A stretch of DNA of 64,000 nucleotides, from NCBI GenBank assembly GCA_051530055.1, contig CM121341.1:8494001-8558000 (forward strand), given 5' to 3'. The position numbers and the translations under genes were made by a program. Origin of the DNA: Neoechinorhynchus agilis (taxonomy: Eukaryota > Acanthocephala). The notes beneath the pieces are model-generated. The model worked only from the letters and a program-made list of their open reading frames with translations, was not told the origin of the DNA and searched no databases. Shown in pieces: positions 36,263-46,923 of this stretch (position 1 is its first letter; each line of letters opens with the position of its first letter).

Positions 36263-39200
36263 AGTGTCCGTTTAATAAAATAAATCAGAAATCACTGCTT
36301 TGATTTGGGAGACTAAGTCATGTACCGGAATTCCGGATATCGATTAATCGAAAATATAAAGACTTTCATCTTTCTGGCAGCTGAGGAAAATTTATAAGGC
36401 AATTAGGAAAATAGCAGTCAGTGTCCGTTTAATAAAATCAACCAGAGATCACTGCTTTGATTTGGGAGACTCAGTCATGCACCGGAATTCGGGATATCGA
36501 TTAATCGAAAATATAACCGCTTGGTTTTTTAGCCTAAATCTTTTTACCTTCAATAAATTGGGGAGTTAAATATAAAGTTTTAGGCAGCTAAGGAAAATTT
36601 ATATGGAAATTAAGAAAATATTAATCAGTGTCCGTTTAATAAAATCAATCAGAGATCACTGCTTTGATTTGGGAGATTAAGTCATGCACCGGAATTAAGG
36701 ACATCGATTAATCGAAAATATAACCGCTTTGTTTTTTAGCCTAAATCTTTTTACCTTCAATAAATTGGAGAGTCAAATATAAACTTTTAGGCAGCTAAGA
36801 AAAATTTATATGGAAATTAAGAAAACATTACTCAGTGTCCGTTTAATAAAATCAATCAGAGATCACTGCTTCGATTTGGGAGACTAAGTCATGTACCGGA
36901 ATTCGGGATATCGATTAATCGAAAATATAAAGACTTTCATCTTTCTGGCAGCTGAGGACAATTTATAAGGCAATTAGGGAAATATTAATGAGTCCGTGTA
37001 ATAAAATCAATCAGAGATCACTGCTTTGATTTGGGAGATTAAGTCATGTACCGGAATTCCGGATATCGATTAATCGAAAATATAAAGACTTTCATCTTTC
37101 TGGCAGCTGAGGAAAATTTATAAGGCAATTAGGAAAATATCAATCAGTGTTCGTTTAATAAAATCAATCAGAGATCACTGCTTTGATTTGGGAGACTAAG
37201 TCATGTACCGGAATTCGGGATATCGATTAATCGAAAATATAACTGCTTGTTTTTTAGCCTAAATCTTTTTACCTTCAATAAATTGGGGAGTTAAATATAA
37301 AGTTTTAGGCAGCTAAGGAAAATTTATAAGGCAATTAAGGAAATATCAATCAGTGTTCGTTTAATAAAATCAATCAGAGATCACTGCTTTGATTTGGGAG
37401 ATTAAGTCATGTACCGGAATTCCGGATATCGATTAATCGAAAATATAAAGACTTTCATCTTTCTGGCAGCTGAGGAAAATTTATAAGGCAATTAAGAAAA
37501 TATTAATGTGTCCGTTTAATAAAATCAATCAGAGATCACTGCTTCGATTTGGGAGATTAAGTCATGCACCGGAATTCGGGATATCGATTAATCGAAAATA
37601 TAACCACTTGTTTTTTAGCCTAAATCTTTTTACCTTCAATAAATTGGAGAGTCAAATATAAACTTTCAGGCAGCGAAGGAACATTTATAAGGCAATTAGG
37701 AAAATATCAATCAGTGTCCGTTTAGTAAAATCAATCAGAGATCACTGCTTTGATTTGGGAGATTAAGTCATGTACCGGAATTCCGGATATCGATTAATCG
37801 AAAATATAAAGACTTTCATCTTTCTGGCAGCTGAGGAACATTTATAAGGTGAAAATATCAATCAGTGTCCGTTTAGTAAAATCAATCAGAGATCACTGCT
37901 TTGATTTGGGAGATTAAGTCATGTACCGGAATTCCGGATATCGATTAATCGAAAATATAAAGACTTTCATCTTTCTGGCAGCTGAGGAAAATTTATAAGG
38001 CAATTAGGAAAATATCAATCAGTGTCCGTTTAATAAAATCAATCAGAGATCACTGCTTTGATTTGGGAGATTAAGTCATGTACCGGAATTCCGGATATCG
38101 ATTAATCGAAAATATAAAGACTTTCATCTTTCTGGCAGCTGAGGAAAATTTATAAGGCAATTAGGAAAATATCAATCAGTGTCCGTTTAATAAAATCAAT
38201 CAGAGATCACTGCTTTGATTTGGGAGATTAAGTCATGCACCGGAATTCGGGATATCGATTAATCGAAAATATAACCGCTTCTTTTTTAGCCTAAATCTTT
38301 TTACCTTCAATAAATTGGGAGTCAAATATAAACTTTCAGGCAGCTAAGGAAAATTTATAAGGCAATTAGGAAAATATCAATGTGTCCGTTTAATAAAATC
38401 AATCAGAGATCACTGCTTTGATTTGGGGTCATGTACCGGAATTCGGGATATCGATTAATCGAAAATATAAATGCTTTGTTTTTTAGCCTAAATCTTTTTA
38501 CCTTCAATAAATTGGGGAGTTAAATATAAAGTTTTAGGCAGCTAAGGAAAATTTATAAGGCAATTAAGAAAATATCAATCAGTGTTCGTTTAATAAAATC
38601 AATCAGAGATCACTGCTTTGATTTGGGAGATTAAGTCATGTACCGGAATTCCGGATATCGATTAATCGAAAATATAAAGACTTTCATCTTTCTGGCAGCT
38701 GAGGAAAATTTATAAGGCAATTAGGAAAATATCAATGTGTCCGTTTAATAAAATCAATCAGAGATCACTGCTTTGATTTGGGAGATTAAGTCATGCACGG
38801 AATTCGGGATATCGATTAATCGAAAATATAAAGACTTTCATCTTTCTGGCAGCTGAGGAAAATTTATAAGGCAATTAGGAAAATATCAATCAGTGTCCGT
38901 TTAATAAAATCAATCAGAGATCACTGCTTTGATTTGGGAGATTAAGTCATGTACCGGAATTCGGGATATCGATTAATCGAAAATATAAAGACTTTCATCT
39001 TTCTGGCAGCTGAGGAAAATTTATAAGGCAATTAGGAAAATATCAATCAGTGTCCGTTTAATAAAATCAATCAGAGATCACTGCTTCGATTTGGGAGATT
39101 AAGTCATGTACCGGAATTCGGGATATCGATTAATCGAAAATATAACCACTTGTTTTTTAGCCTAAATCTTTTTACCTTCAATAAATTGGAGAGTCAAATA

Positions 39201-39735
39201 TAAACTTTCAGGCAGCTAAGGAAAATTTATAAGGCAATTAAGAAAATATCAATCAGTGTCCGTTTAGTAAAATCAATCAGAGATCACTGCTTTGATTTGG
39301 GAGATTAAGTCATGTACCGGAATTCCGGATATCGATTAATCGAAAATATAAAGACTTTCATCTTTCTGGCAGCTGAGGAAAATTTATAAGGCAATTAGGA
39401 AAATATCAATCAGTGTCCGTTTAATAAAATCAATCAGAGATCACTGCTTTGATTTGGGAGATTAAGTCATGTACCGGAATTCGGGATATCGATTAATCGA
39501 AAATATAACCACTTGTTTTTTAGCCTAAATCTTTTTACCTTCAATAAATTGGAAGTCAAATATAAACTTTCAGGCAGCTGAGGAAAATTTATAAGGCAAT
39601 TAAGAAAATATCAATGTGTCCGTTTAATAAAATCAATCAGAGATCACTGCTTTGATTTTGGAGATTAAGTCATGTACCGAAATTCCGGATATCGATTAAT
39701 CAAAAATATAAAGGCTTTCATCTTTCTTTTCATCC
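36251..39735. repeat. Satellite S1, about 20 units of two lengths
   Basis: The unit shares CAGTGTCCGTTTAATAAAAT, AGATCACTGCTTTGATTTGG and GATATCGATTAATCGAAAAT. Short units (A, about 157 bp) then carry AAAGACTTTCATCTTTCTGG; long units (B, about 205 bp) carry TTTTTTAGCCTAAATCTTTT and CCTTCAATAAATTGG. The order I read is A B B A A B A B A A A B B A A A B A B A. Units carry CCGGAATTCCGG or CCGGAATTCGGG next to the palindrome TCGATTAATCGA. There is no coding potential. Confidence 0.95.
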
Positions 39736-40315
39736 AAACTTTGGTAGAACTCTGAGACTAATAATCAGTCAACTTTTTTTATGGGCTAACTAAAGATTCA
39801 CTGGTGAAAATACTTTCCATTGATGTTTGCAAGCAGAATTAAATCCTGAATGTTAAAAAGTTGGTACGATTCCATTATCACAATTCCATCAGCGGCATCG
39901 TCTTTATCTAATTTCTTTCTGACACATTTACACCAAGTCGCCTTGAACTTTGTGCCTAATAAAATGATATAATCGTAGATTCTTTTAAAGAACAAAATAT
40001 CCATTACTGGTTTTACTTCTTTGGATAATTTGCTTGCTGCAACGGGCACAAAAAATACACGATTGTTGTGGCACAAGCAGAGCAACAGATAATACCATCA
40101 AAATCCATCGACGCAAAGACAAAAGCATGGGAACTCCGTAGAAATATTCTTGGTACGACAGCCCAACTACGTATTCGGACCACTCAAATACCGAGGAAAC
40201 GCCCAACGCTACCGGGACACCATTCCTAAATTCTGTTCATCAAATCACTACTTTGGGACAAGCAATTTCATTTGCACTCTAAACACACGATCCTTATCCG
40301 ACCGTTGACACTGCA
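39736..40315. other. Spacer with unrecognised minus-strand frames and a direct repeat
   Basis: Minus-strand frames at 39798-40206 have mixed composition (VRKKLDKDDAADGIVIMES) but no known motif. 40158-40220 is repeated at 40343-40405 with few changes (GACAGCCCAACTACGTATTC, then GCTACCGGGAC), so the LINE 5' part is locally duplicated. Confidence 0.4.
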
Positions 40316-40329
40316 ATGATACAATTTGA

Positions 40330-42760
40330 CGCAACCAGTCACGACAGCCCAACTACGTATTCGGACCAATCAAATACCGATGAAATGCCCGACGCTACCG
40401 GGACGCTAGGCCTCCCTTTTTCAATCACGAAATTGGAGTTTTTTAAATCACGTCGTGGGGGATCTGGTCATATCCCGCGATCACTTCAACCGGCAACACC
40501 AGAAAATCCGTCGACGCTCCCCGAAGACGCCGGGAGTCTTCCTTCCGCTGCTGATCTCGTGCGTGTTCTTCATAGGAACATTCTGAAACGGATCCCAAAG
40601 GGCGCATGATATCTAGTAGCTTAAGGATTCGCTTTCCCCAGATTTGTACTTTTCGCTGGCGACAGTTCGGGGGAGTCTTTCACTGCGGTAATCAAAAGAT
40701 GCCTCGTATCCTTTGAGGAAAGTTTCTTGAGCATTCGTCGTTTAGTAAAGAAGGATCCCAAACAACGTGCGAATGCGACTAACTGCCATCGAACACCTAC
40801 AAGACCGCTTGCTGAGTGCGTATCTTCAAAACTCGCTGATGGAGATGTTCGGTGAGGTGCCCGTATTTTGTCCTCCTCTGATACATTTGCAAGTTATTCG
40901 CCCTCCACACTTCAGGGTTTAAAGTTGAGGCATCCGCAAAGTTCAACCCAAACAGAAATTCCTGCATGTTCCGTCCCTCAAAGACACTCCACTTCGACAG
41001 TTGAACTGAGAATGGCCATATCCTCCTTCGCCCACGGCTATGGTCATTGGGCTTCGTCCTCAGCACCTAAAGGATATGATGTCGTTCTCAGTTGGAGATG
41101 CAGACCACTCGCTTGCTACCAATCTTTGTCGACTAGTCGACCTTTTCATCGAAGCAAATTTACATCCTCGGGCAGTTGAGTTATTTTTTGGCGCATCTTT
41201 GTGCGCTTTGAACAAAAAGACTAGTGGGATTCGTTTTATCGCCGTTGGCTCTGTTCTACGTCGGCTCGCAAGTAAAATCCTTTGCAAACGTATTGCAGAA
41301 GGGATAGGGCAGCAACTTCACCCAGTCCAACTGGGATTCTGCACACCCTGCGGGTCCGAAGCCATTGTCCACGCACTCCGCCACTTCATCACCAATAGTT
41401 CAACGCAGTGTGTGATTTTGAAGTGCGACTTTACAAATGCCTTCAATTCCATTCACCGTGCCGCTCTCAGCGCAGAGCGAAATCGTCAAAAGTTTTCGAA
41501 ATCTGGCACCCGGTTTAGAATTGATCACTCTATTCCGGCTGAGTCTTCTAGGGAGTTGCGTTTTTGATTCTAATTTGGAAAATGAAATCGACCATATACT
41601 CCCGAACATCACGATTGGCTCTATTCATGATCAAGAATACCCTCTTCATCCCGAAACTACTTTATAAACTGCGTACGGCTTCCTTCTTCACGCACGTCGA
41701 TAAGTTAAAGAAGCTCGATGACATTGTGACGGCCTGTCCCGAGCACATTTTAAATATCAAGCTATCAGACGAGGCCCGGCGACAAGCTTCATTGCCGGTG
41801 TCGTCGGGTGCCTTGGGTATTCGAAAAACAGCAGATGTGTCGTTTTCCGCGTTTTTATGATCATTCGATGGGATTCGGGATCTGATAAAACGTATATTGG
41901 GATCCCAGTTCTGTTTAGCGGACGAATTTCTAGTAGCGGTCCAGGAATTGTGGGAGAAGACGGATTACAACCAAGTTCCCATGAATGGCCTAAAGCAATC
42001 TATCTGGCATAAATCTTTAGTCGCCCGAGCTCATAGTTCTCTAATTTCAGGCTCTCGCGACGAGGTCGACCGGGCTAGATTGCTGGCAGTCTCTGCAAGA
42101 ACCGGGAGCATGGTTAGAAGCCTTACTCCGTGGGAACGCTCTTCGTAGACGAAGCAGTTCGGATCGGAGTGTCCCTCAGATTAGGTCTACCGATTTGTGT
42201 CGAACATCGTTGCCAGCGTGGAATGATCGTGGATCCACTGGGGAGACATGGCCTTGTTTGCAACAAATCAGGGGGTCGTTTCTCACGACATGCTGAAATG
42301 AACGACGTAATTTCGTGTGCCCTGAATACGATAAACGTCCCAAACATTATAGAGCCAAGCAAATTGTGCCGACTCGATGGTTGTCGTCCGGATGACGTCA
42401 CCGTATTCCCGTGGCTAGAAAGCAAATGTCTTCTCTGGTTCGCCACGTTCGCGGCAAGTAACAGGAGGTTTGTGGTGCAGTCCCCAGGGGGAGCGGCAAC
42501 TGCCGCGGAGGACCACAAGGTGGCGAAATATAAAGAATTAAGTGGGTTTCACGTTTTTGTACCCTTTGGAGTGGAGACTCTTGGTGCGCACGGTAGCTCG
42601 GCACTTGGATTTACGAAGGAGTTATCGAGTAGACTCCAGGCCAAGACAGGGGACACAAGAGCTGGTGCCTTCCTGCGCCAAAACATTGTGTGGTCGCGAT
42701 CCAAAGAGGAAACGCAGCGAGTGTGGTCGCGATCACTGAGGGGAGAGTGATGCCTCTTTT
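40330..42760 (+). mobile_element. Broken non-LTR retrotransposon (LINE), about 2.4 kb
   Basis: Reading-frame pieces in several frames cover the element in order. Reverse-transcriptase sequence includes LRPQHLKDM, FFGASLCALNKKTSGIRF, IAVGSVLRRLASKILC, LGFCTPCGSEAIVHALRHF and DFTNAFNSIHRAALSAE. The region that should carry the catalytic YxDD is missing: the text jumps from the DFTNAFN block to a C-terminal block. The C-terminal part has PLGRHGLVCNKSGGRFSRH, CRPDDVTVFPW and KYKELSGFHVFVPFGVETLG, a PD...K-like arrangement that could be a nuclease domain. Several frame breaks make it inactive. The clade is not assigned. A 3' tail runs to about 42880. Confidence 0.85.
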
Positions 42761-42889
42761 TCGTGGACGGTGGTGATTATTGAAACGTTTTGTTGTTGTG
42801 TGTGTAAATGAAAGAGTTGCTTTCAAAAAAAATAAAGATATCAAGCTTTTGGTGTTTAAAATAATCACTTTTTGATCGCCTCTGTACTT

Positions 42890-42990
42890 TTGGATACCTT
42901 CTTTTCGCTATAAAGTTTCTGATTCTCTTATCTATCAACAATAATTGATTAGTAGGGCTTTTTCGGATAAAATCGACGTTTCGGATAATC
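42890..42990 (-). repeat. Single inverted, diverged copy of the satellite S3 unit
   Basis: AGTAGGGCTTTTTCGGATAA, AATCGACGTTTC and AAGTTTCTGATTCTC match the complement of the S3 unit at 55530-57420. It sits just after the LINE 3' end. Confidence 0.7.
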
Positions 42991-43164
42991 GATGTTTCAT
43001 TGTAAAACAACAACTAACGTTTTTAGGCTGCAAAGCTAAAACATTAAAAATCCGCTTAAAGCTTACAAGTTTCACTAGATATCTGAGGTGCACATTTTGA
43101 TGGCTTGTATTTTCCTTGAAATAAAACGTGTCACTAAAGAATTTTTTATTGTCGCCCGTATTCG

Positions 43165-43236
43165 GCGTTGGTGGAGTAATGGATAGCATGGTTGCCTTCT
43201 AAGCAACCGATCCGGGTTCGAATCACGGCCAACGCA
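43165..43236 (+). tRNA. tRNA-Arg (TCT)-like gene, perhaps decayed
   Basis: 72 nt. The acceptor stem GCGTTGG/CCAACGC pairs fully and is followed by discriminator A. The anticodon stem GTTGC/GCAAC carries loop CTTCTAA with anticodon TCT. The A box is TGGAGTAATGG and the B box GGTTCGAATC. The D stem (GAGT against GCAT) has an A-A mismatch and two wobbles, and the T stem (CCGGG against CACGG) has one mismatch, so it may be a pseudogene or a tRNA-derived repeat. No intron is seen. Confidence 0.65.
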
Positions 43237-43559
43237 CCTCTCGATTGAACGTCGATCATCGGGTTTCATCAATTCGTAGAATAAAACCATAAAACAGTTT
43301 GAATTTTTCGCGAATTATTCATGGAAGATTGTGTTTATTTAAGCTAGTCAATATTTTTAATGACATTTCATAAATTCAGAATAACAAAGATATTCTCTTC
43401 TCTTTATTTTAAATTCAAAGGGCCGCAAAGATATTCACTTTCCTATTGACAGGCTGCATCGAGACTAACTCAGAGTTTTCGTGGATGCGTCTTTTTGCGT
43501 TCCCTAGACTAGTGTTTTCCTATGGTGATGTTTCCGAGGGATCCCTGACACAAAAACAA

Positions 43560-43975
43560 AAGTGCGAATAAGTTCTTTTGACGAAAATGTTATTAAATGC
43601 CTTTCAACAGCATGCGAGCTACGTTAGGAACATGCCCAGGAGCATGACCACCGCCGAAACCCAAATCAGTCGGTTGATGGATGCGTTCCTTCGAAGTATC
43701 ATCAATGGACAGTCGATATCCGCATCTCTTTACGAAACCCGTCCGGATCCTCAGATACCTCCCGAGGAGACGGGACTCTTCAATGAGTTTCCTCCCCCAT
43801 TCCCTTGAAGATGCATTGGCACCCCTAAACGACCAATTTGCAGGGCGAAAGTTGATTCCGAAAGCAGTTGAGTAATTTTTCGGCGCCTCTTTGTGTGGCA
43901 TCGCAAAAAAGGAAGAGGGGAATCGTAACATTGCCATTACAATGTTCAGTAACCACGTTTCGTTGTCAGAAAGAG
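43560..43975 (+). mobile_element. LINE fragment, same family
   Basis: Frames carry pieces of the region before and at the start of the reverse transcriptase: RLMDAFLRSIINGQSISASL and, after AVE, FFGASLCGIAKKE, matching FFGASLCALNKK of the copy at 40.3 kb. It is broken in several frames. It ends within about 25 bp of the minisatellite at 43998. Confidence 0.7.
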
Positions 43976-43979
43976 GAGC

Positions 43980-46397
43980 TCAACAAAAAAGTTCTTTATG
44001 GTCGGTGGTGGAGGCGTCGGTGATGGAGGCATCGGTGCCGTCGGTAATGGAGGCATCGGTGTCGTCGGTGGTGGAGGCATCGGTGTCGTCGGTGATGGAG
44101 GCATCGGTGATGGATGCATCGGTGTCGTCGGTGGTGGAGGCATCGGTGTCGTCGGCGGTGGAGGCGTCGGTGATGGATGCATCGGTGTCGTCGGTGGTGG
44201 AGGCATCGGTGCCGTCGGTGGTGTAGGCATCGGTGTCGTCGGTGGTGGAGGCGTCGGTGATGGATGCATCGGTGTCGTCGGTGGTGTAGGCATCGGTGTC
44301 GTCGGTGGTGGAGGCGTCGGTGATGGATGCATCGGTGTCGTCGGTGGTGGAGGCGTCGGTGATGGATGCATCGGTGTCGTTGGTGGTGTAGGCATCGGTG
44401 CCGTCGGTGGTGTAGGCGTCGGTGATGGAGGCATCGGTGATGGATGCATCGGTGTCGTCGGTGGTGTAGGCATCGGTGCCGTCGATGGTGTAGGCGTCGG
44501 TGATGGAGGCATCGGTGTCGTCGGTGGTGTAGGCAACGGTGTCGTCGGTGGTGTAGGCATCGGTGATGGAGGCATCGGTGCCGTCGGTGGTGTAGGCATC
44601 GGTGTCGTCGGCGGTGGAGGCGTCGGTGATGGATGCATCGGTGTCGTCGGTGGTGGAGGCGTCGGTGATGGATGCATCGGTGTCGTCGGTGGTGTAGGCA
44701 TCGGTGTCGTCGGTGATGTAGGCATCGGTGTCGTCGGTGGTGGAGGCGTCGGTGATGGATGCATCGGTGTCGTCGGTGGTGTAGGCATCGGTGTCGTCGG
44801 TGGTGGAGGCATCGGTGCCGTCGGTGGTGTAGGCAACGGTGTCGTCGGTGGTGTAGGCATCGGTGATGGAGGCATCGGTGCCGTCGGTGGTGTAGGCATC
44901 GGTGTCGTCGGCGGTGGAGGCGTCGGTGATGGATGCATCGGTGTCGTCGGTGGTGGAGGCGTCGGTGATGGATGCATCGGTGTCGTCGGTGGTGTAGGCA
45001 TTGGTGTCGTCCGTGATGTAGGCATCGGTGTCGTCGGTGGTGGAGGCGTCGGTGATGGATGCATCGGTGTCGTCGGTGGTGTAGGCATCGGTGTCGTCGG
45101 TGGTGTAGACATCGGTGATGGAGGCATCGGTGTCGTCGGTGGTGTAGGCATCGGTGATGGAGGCATCGGTGCCGTCGGTGGTGTAGGCATCGGTGTCGTC
45201 GGTGGTGGAGGCGTCGGTGATGGATGCATCGGTGTCGTCGGTGGTGGAGGCATCGGTGTCGTCGGTGGTGGAGGCATCGGTGTCGTCGGTGGTGTAGGCA
45301 TCGGTGATGGAGGCATCGGTGCCGTCGGTGGTGTAGGCATCGGTGTCGTCGGCGGTGGAGGCGTCGGTGATGGATGCATCGGTGTCGTCGGTGGTGGAGG
45401 CATCGGTGTCGTCGGTGGTGGAGGCATCGGTGTCGTCGGTGGTGGAGGCATCGGTGTCGTCGGTGGTGGAGGCATCGGTGTCGTCGGTGGTGGAGGCGTC
45501 GGTGATGGATGCATCGGTGTCGTCGGTGGTGTAGGCATCGGTGTCGTCGGTGATGTAGGCATCGGTGTCGTCGGTGGTGGAGGCGTCGGTGATGGATGCA
45601 TCGGTGTCGTCGGTGGTGTAGGCATTGGTGTCGTCGGTGGTGGAGGCATCGGTGTCGTCGGTGGTGGAGGCGTCGGTGATGGATGCATCGGTGTCGTCGG
45701 TGGTGGAGGCATCGGTGTCGTCGGTGGTGGAGGCGTCGGTGATGGATGCATCGGTGTCGTCGGTGGTGTAGGCATCGGTGATGGAGGCATCGGTGTCGTC
45801 GGTGGTGTAGGCATCGGTGATGGAGGCATCGGTGCCGTCGGTGGTGTAGGCATCGGTGTCGTCGGCGGTGGAGGCGTCGGTGATGGATGCATCGGTGTCG
45901 TCGGTGGTGGAGGCATCGGTGTCGTCGGTGGTGGAGGCATCGGTGTCGTCGGTGGTGGAGGCATCGGTGTCGTCGGTGGTGGAGGCGTCGGTGATGGATG
46001 CATCGGTGTCGTCGGTGGTGTAGGCATCGGTGTCGTCGGTGGTGTAGGCATCGGTGTCGTCGGTGGTGGAGGCGTCGGTGATGGATGCATCGGTGTCGTC
46101 GGTGGTGTAGGCATCGGTGTCGTCGGTGGTGGAGGCATCGGTGTCGTCGGCGGTGGAGGCGTCGGTGATGGATGCATCGGTGTCGTTGGTGGTGGAGGCA
46201 TCGGTGCCGTCGGTGGTGTAGGCATTGGTGTCGTCGGTGGTGGAGACGGCATCGATGTCATCGGTAGTGAAGGCATCGGTGTATCGTCCTTTTTGTCGGA
46301 CTTCTTCAGGTTGTTTCGCCAGTTTGTTGCTTCCGACGAAACGGACGAGATAAGCACCAAGGAACAAATAAAAATTATAGAGAGCTGCAGATTTCAA
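43980..46397 (-). CDS. Candidate secreted acidic Thr/Asp repeat protein, 805 codons
   Basis: The frame starts MKSAALYNFYLFLGAYLVRF, a plausible signal peptide, then KQPEEVRQKGRYTDAF, and continues as more than 700 residues of repeats such as TTDDTDAS and ITDASTTDD, ending HKELFC. If real, it would be secreted or surface-exposed, strongly acidic and rich in possible O-glycosylation sites. Support: a non-repetitive leader with hydrophobic core, and repeat units that are all multiples of 3 bp. Against: two other frames across the same repeat are also open (a Pro-rich one on the same strand, a Gly-rich one on the other), because such units contain no stops. Part of the leader (46288-46312) resembles a foldback element at 48240-48350. 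No homologue is recognised. Confidence 0.4.
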   Translation of the reverse strand: MKSAALYNFYLFLGAYLVRFVGSNKLAKQPEEVRQKGRYTDAFTTDDIDAVSTTDDTNAYTTDGTDASTTNDTDASITDASTADDTDASTTDDTDAYTTDDTDASITDASTTDDTDAYTTDDTDAYTTDDTDASITDASTTDDTDASTTDDTDASTTDDTDASTTDDTDASITDASTADDTDAYTTDGTDASITDAYTTDDTDASITDAYTTDDTDASITDASTTDDTDASTTDDTDASITDASTTDDTDASTTDDTNAYTTDDTDASITDASTTDDTDAYITDDTDAYTTDDTDASITDASTTDDTDASTTDDTDASTTDDTDASTTDDTDASTTDDTDASITDASTADDTDAYTTDGTDASITDAYTTDDTDASTTDDTDASTTDDTDASITDASTTDDTDAYTTDGTDASITDAYTTDDTDASITDVYTTDDTDAYTTDDTDASITDASTTDDTDAYITDDTNAYTTDDTDASITDASTTDDTDASITDASTADDTDAYTTDGTDASITDAYTTDDTVAYTTDGTDASTTDDTDAYTTDDTDASITDASTTDDTDAYITDDTDAYTTDDTDASITDASTTDDTDASITDASTADDTDAYTTDGTDASITDAYTTDDTVAYTTDDTDASITDAYTIDGTDAYTTDDTDASITDASITDAYTTDGTDAYTTNDTDASITDASTTDDTDASITDASTTDDTDAYTTDDTDASITDASTTDDTDAYTTDGTDASTTDDTDASITDASTADDTDASTTDDTDASITDASITDDTDASTTDDTDASITDGTDASITDASTTDHKELFC
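43998..46285. repeat. GC-rich minisatellite, 15/24/39-bp units
   Basis: Units GGTGTCGTCGGTGGTGGAGG then CATC (24 bp), with an interspersed 15-bp GGTGATGGATGCATC, giving 39-bp compounds. All lengths stay multiples of three over 2.3 kb. Variants recur in phase (GTAGGC for GAGGC, GCCGTC for GTCGTC). Higher-order blocks of about 300 bp repeat, for example 44560-44760 and 44860-45060. Confidence 0.95.
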
Positions 46398-46920
46398 CTT
46401 TGTTGGAGGACCCTCTCGGGGCAGCTTTAGTCGAGGCGTCGATTTGATTCTTTTACCTGAATAAAATTTAAGGTTCTTAAAAATAAATTGCGAAAGGACA
46501 GCGTGTCCAAATCAACCGTCAATAACATCTCAGATGCCTGAGAACTGATGATCTCACTATTGTTTCTGGGAAAAGATTGAAATTATGTTTGACTTTAGTA
46601 CGACTTCTTTCGCCTGCAAAGCATATATGACTGATTGATTTCTTGGAAAATTTGATCAATGCAGAAATTTACGTTTGAACGATTTTAAACTCCGGCTACT
46701 AAACGAAATCAAGAGGTATTTAAAGATTGTGCTTCCGAAATATCGGATTTAAAATAAAATCATTGTAATTTCTTTGATATAAAAAAACCGAAATGAGAAG
46801 TAGGAATGGCACTTTTTAATTTTGAGCTAAATATTGATTCTAGGGAAGCACAAAAATGCTTTTAACATTTGACGACAATATCGGATTAAGTTCAAAACTT
46901 TTTATTTTCCCTTTGAAATT
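46395..46920. other. Upstream flank of the repeat-protein frame
   Basis: 46405-46475 (CTCTCGGGGCAGCTTTAGTCG, then GATTCTTTTACCTGAATAAA) resembles 58830-58935 (CTCTCGAGGCAGCTTTCATTCG, then GATTCTTTTACCACTTAATAAA). The rest is AT-rich with nothing recognised. Confidence 0.5.
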
Positions 46921-46923
46921 ATT

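Noticed and set aside
36251-39735. CRISPR-like array
   Set aside because: Units are 157-205 bp with no unique spacers, in a eukaryotic genome with spliced genes; it is a satellite.
40158-40405. Direct repeats at the LINE 5' side as possible long terminal repeats
   Set aside because: Only about 62 bp, both on the same side of the element, and the coding domains are those of a non-LTR element.
41060-41612. Minus-strand frames inside the LINE
   Set aside because: Shadows of the reverse-transcriptase frames on the plus strand.
43946-46360. Pro-rich minus frame and Gly-rich plus frame of more than 800 codons
   Set aside because: Both are by-products of the 3-bp-multiple minisatellite. Neither starts with a signal peptide or has a recognisable domain outside the repeat.
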